From the NCBI GenBank assembly GCA_029863105.1, contig JAOTWC010000122.1:1-5285 (forward strand): a stretch of 5,285 nucleotides of DNA, written 5' to 3'. This DNA comes from Gemmatimonadota bacterium. Its GTDB lineage: Bacteria > Gemmatimonadota > Gemmatimonadetes > Palauibacterales > Palauibacteraceae. Positions 3,563-5,285 of this stretch are shown here, piece after piece. The notes beneath the pieces are model-generated. The model saw only the letters and a program-made list of their open reading frames with translations, had not been told where the DNA came from and did no database searches. A program made the position numbers and the translations under genes. Numbering within the stretch: the stretch's first letter is position 1; every line of letters begins with the position of its first letter.

Positions 3563-5285
3563 ATGTCTCCCCGACGTCTCAATCGTGTGTCCGCCCGACT
3601 CCTGCCCGCCCTGTGCCTCGTCCTTGCCGCAGGTTGCACCCGCAACCCCGCACCCGAGGCCGGGGTTCCGGCTGCTCCACCGGCGCCATCGGTAGATCCG
3701 CTGCCCCGCGTGTCGCCGGTCGATGCGCTCCCGGAACCGGGTGTTGAGCTCCGGAGTTCTGCGGAACGCGCGCGACTGGACGTTACGCACTATGACCTGG
3801 CGATCGATCTCAGGCAGCTGGCGGACAGCGTGATGCGGGCGGTGGCCCGAATCGACGTCAGGCCGGCAGCCGGGACCGACCGGATCGACCTGGACTTCGT
3901 CGGGTTGACAGTGGACTCGGTACGAGTCGATGGAGTGGACGCCCCCTTCTCCCAGGGACCCGCCATTCTGCGGATTCAGCCAGCAAGGCCGTTCGGAGAG
4001 TCGGTGGCGCTGGAAGTGTACTACGGCGGCCGGCCGCTGGATGGGCTGTTCATCGGGCCCGACCCGGCCGGCGACCTGACGGCGTTTGCCGACAACTGGC
4101 CGAACCGCGCCCGCTGGTGGTTTCCGGCGAACGACTTCCCGGCCGACAAGGCGACGGCCGAGTTCACCGTCCGCGTGCCCCCCGGCTACTCCGCAATTGC
4201 CAACGGCCGGCTGATCAGCGGCGAGGACGATACGTGGCGCTGGCGGACGGACGTGGAGCTTCCTGCCTACACGCTGGTCATCGGTGTGGCGAAGTTCGAG
4301 CGGGCGACGATCGGGGACGGCGCGTGCGGGCTGGCACCGGCCGCGGCGGACGGTGCGTGCGCGGAGGTCTCCATCTGGGCGCTCAGCGGCAGCGGCGCGT
4401 ATGGACAGCGGCGGTTTTCGCGTGGCGCGGACATGCTCGACTACTACGCGGAGCTGTTCGGGCCCTATCCGTACGAGAAGCTCGCTCACGTGCAGTCGTC
4501 CACCCGGTTCGGCGGGATGGAGAACTCCAGCGCGATCTTCTACGCCATGGGGGGCTGGGCCGAGGAACGGATGGGTGAGGGCGTGATCGCCCACGAGACC
4601 GTGCACCAGTGGTTCGGAGACAGCGTGACGCCCGCCGAGTGGTCCCATCTGTGGGTGAGCGAGGGCTTCGCGACTTATTTCGGCGCCGTGTACATGGAAG
4701 CGCGGGACGGCGGCGGCGCTCTCCGGCAGGCGATGGAGCGCGGTCGCAGAGCCGTTGTCGGATCAGATGCCTCGAATCGCCCCGTCGTCGACGAGCGCCC
4801 CGACCTGTTCGGGCTGCTGAACTCAAACAGCTACCCGAAGGGCGCGTGGATCCTTCACATGCTCCGCAGTCTGATCGGCGACGAGGCATTCTTCGGCGCC
4901 GTGAGGGCCTATTACGCCGAGCACGAGAACGGCGTCGCGGACACCGAGGATGTCCGACGGGCGATGGAAGACGGCTCGGGTCGTGAGCTCGGCTGGTTCT
5001 TCCGACAGTGGGCCTATTCGCCCGGGTTCCCCAGGCTCCGTGCGTCGGTAATCCAGCATGGGGACGAGACGGTGATCACCGTCGACCAGGTCCAGCCCGA
5101 TGAGTGGCCGACATTCCGCGGTGCCTGGCTGGACCTCGACATCACCTGGGACTCGGGCAACGTCGAGCGCGTAGGGTTGTGGCTGACGTCTCGGTCGAAC
5201 GAACTGCGTGTGCCGTCGAAAGGTCCGGTGACCGGAATCGAGCTCGATCCGGACGTGAAGCTGCTGATCGAGGTGCTCGAAAACG
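3563..5285 (+). CDS. M1-family (gluzincin) zinc aminopeptidase, exported lipoprotein, N-terminal 574 residues, cut by window edge
   Basis: The family removes N-terminal residues from peptides using one zinc ion. Residues 1-25 form a lipoprotein signal: RR/R-rich start, hydrophobic core, and lipobox LAAGC with Cys25 as the lipidation site. A Pro/Ala-rich linker follows. The N-terminal beta domain includes DNWPNRARWWFPANDFPADK from residue 177. The catalytic core has the exopeptidase motif GGMEN (317-321), HETVH (344-348) and, 18 residues on, Glu367 in WVSEGFATYF; Tyr424 in SYPKGAW fits the catalytic tyrosine. All expected residues are present, so activity is likely. Apart from Cys18 in the signal and Cys25, I see only Cys255 and Cys266, a possible disulfide. 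The ATG is preceded by GAGGA at 3552-3556 with six bases spacing. Transcribed away from the pterin operon. It probably serves envelope peptide scavenging (inference). Confidence 0.95.
   Translation, partial: MSPRRLNRVSARLLPALCLVLAAGCTRNPAPEAGVPAAPPAPSVDPLPRVSPVDALPEPGVELRSSAERARLDVTHYDLAIDLRQLADSVMRAVARIDVRPAAGTDRIDLDFVGLTVDSVRVDGVDAPFSQGPAILRIQPARPFGESVALEVYYGGRPLDGLFIGPDPAGDLTAFADNWPNRARWWFPANDFPADKATAEFTVRVPPGYSAIANGRLISGEDDTWRWRTDVELPAYTLVIGVAKFERATIGDGACGLAPAAADGACAEVSIWALSGSGAYGQRRFSRGADMLDYYAELFGPYPYEKLAHVQSSTRFGGMENSSAIFYAMGGWAEERMGEGVIAHETVHQWFGDSVTPAEWSHLWVSEGFATYFGAVYMEARDGGGALRQAMERGRRAVVGSDASNRPVVDERPDLFGLLNSNSYPKGAWILHMLRSLIGDEAFFGAVRAYYAEHENGVADTEDVRRAMEDGSGRELGWFFRQWAYSPGFPRLRASVIQHGDETVITVDQVQPDEWPTFRGAWLDLDITWDSGNVERVGLWLTSRSNELRVPSKGPVTGIELDPDVKLLIEVLEN

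Noticed and set aside
3431..4648. Minus-strand open frame of 405 codons antisense to the M1 peptidase
   Set aside because: It overlaps the catalytic region of a well-supported peptidase and runs into the candidate structured RNA. Composition is shadow-like and no motif is visible.
1..5285. CRISPR arrays, insertion sequences, tRNA or rRNA genes
   Set aside because: No regularly spaced repeats, transposase motifs, terminal inverted repeats or tRNA/rRNA signatures were seen on either strand.

Overview
The window is GC-rich DNA from what looks like a Gram-negative-type bacterium: the divergent gene encodes a lipoprotein with a classical lipobox, and codons favour G or C at the third position. 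The mix of a lipoprotein M1 peptidase, a small holin-like membrane protein and a PTPS-folE pair would fit Gemmatimonadota or a similar environmental phylum. That placement is an impression from memory, not something the sequence proves.

Layout. Positions 1-3246 hold six tightly packed minus-strand genes. Read in the direction of transcription they are: a 6-pyruvoyl-tetrahydropterin synthase/QueD-family enzyme (3246-2833); GTP cyclohydrolase I, folE (2830-2243); a zinc-ribbon plus methyltransferase-like protein (2236-1622); an 84-bp gap with a weak terminator-like hairpin; a small holin-like membrane protein (1537-1238); a TPR protein (1234-785); and the first 265 codons of a long-chain acyl-CoA synthetase (795 to beyond position 1). 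Positions 3563-5285 hold, on the plus strand, the first 574 codons of an exported M1-family zinc aminopeptidase lipoprotein.

The 316-bp divergent region (3247-3562) has no credible gene but is full of structure. On the minus strand there is a candidate promoter, then about 150 nt that can fold into a long rod-like RNA. The fold has a two-part closing stem, a central bubble with a GNRA-capped hairpin on its 3' side, and a terminal stem. A strong intrinsic terminator follows, ending only about 25 nt before the pterin synthase start codon. This is either a stand-alone 6S-like small RNA or a terminator-controlled leader for the pterin operon, and it is the most interesting element here. On the plus strand, a candidate promoter for the peptidase carries a perfect 12-bp palindrome in its spacer.

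How the genes work together. FolE makes 7,8-dihydroneopterin triphosphate from GTP, and the adjacent PTPS-family enzyme uses it. The PTPS-family protein aligns without gaps to the animal PTPS active site as I recall it, which points to a tetrahydrobiopterin-type pterin rather than only queuosine. No sepiapterin reductase is in the window. The holin-like, TPR and acyl-CoA synthetase genes form a second close-packed group with no obvious link to pterins.
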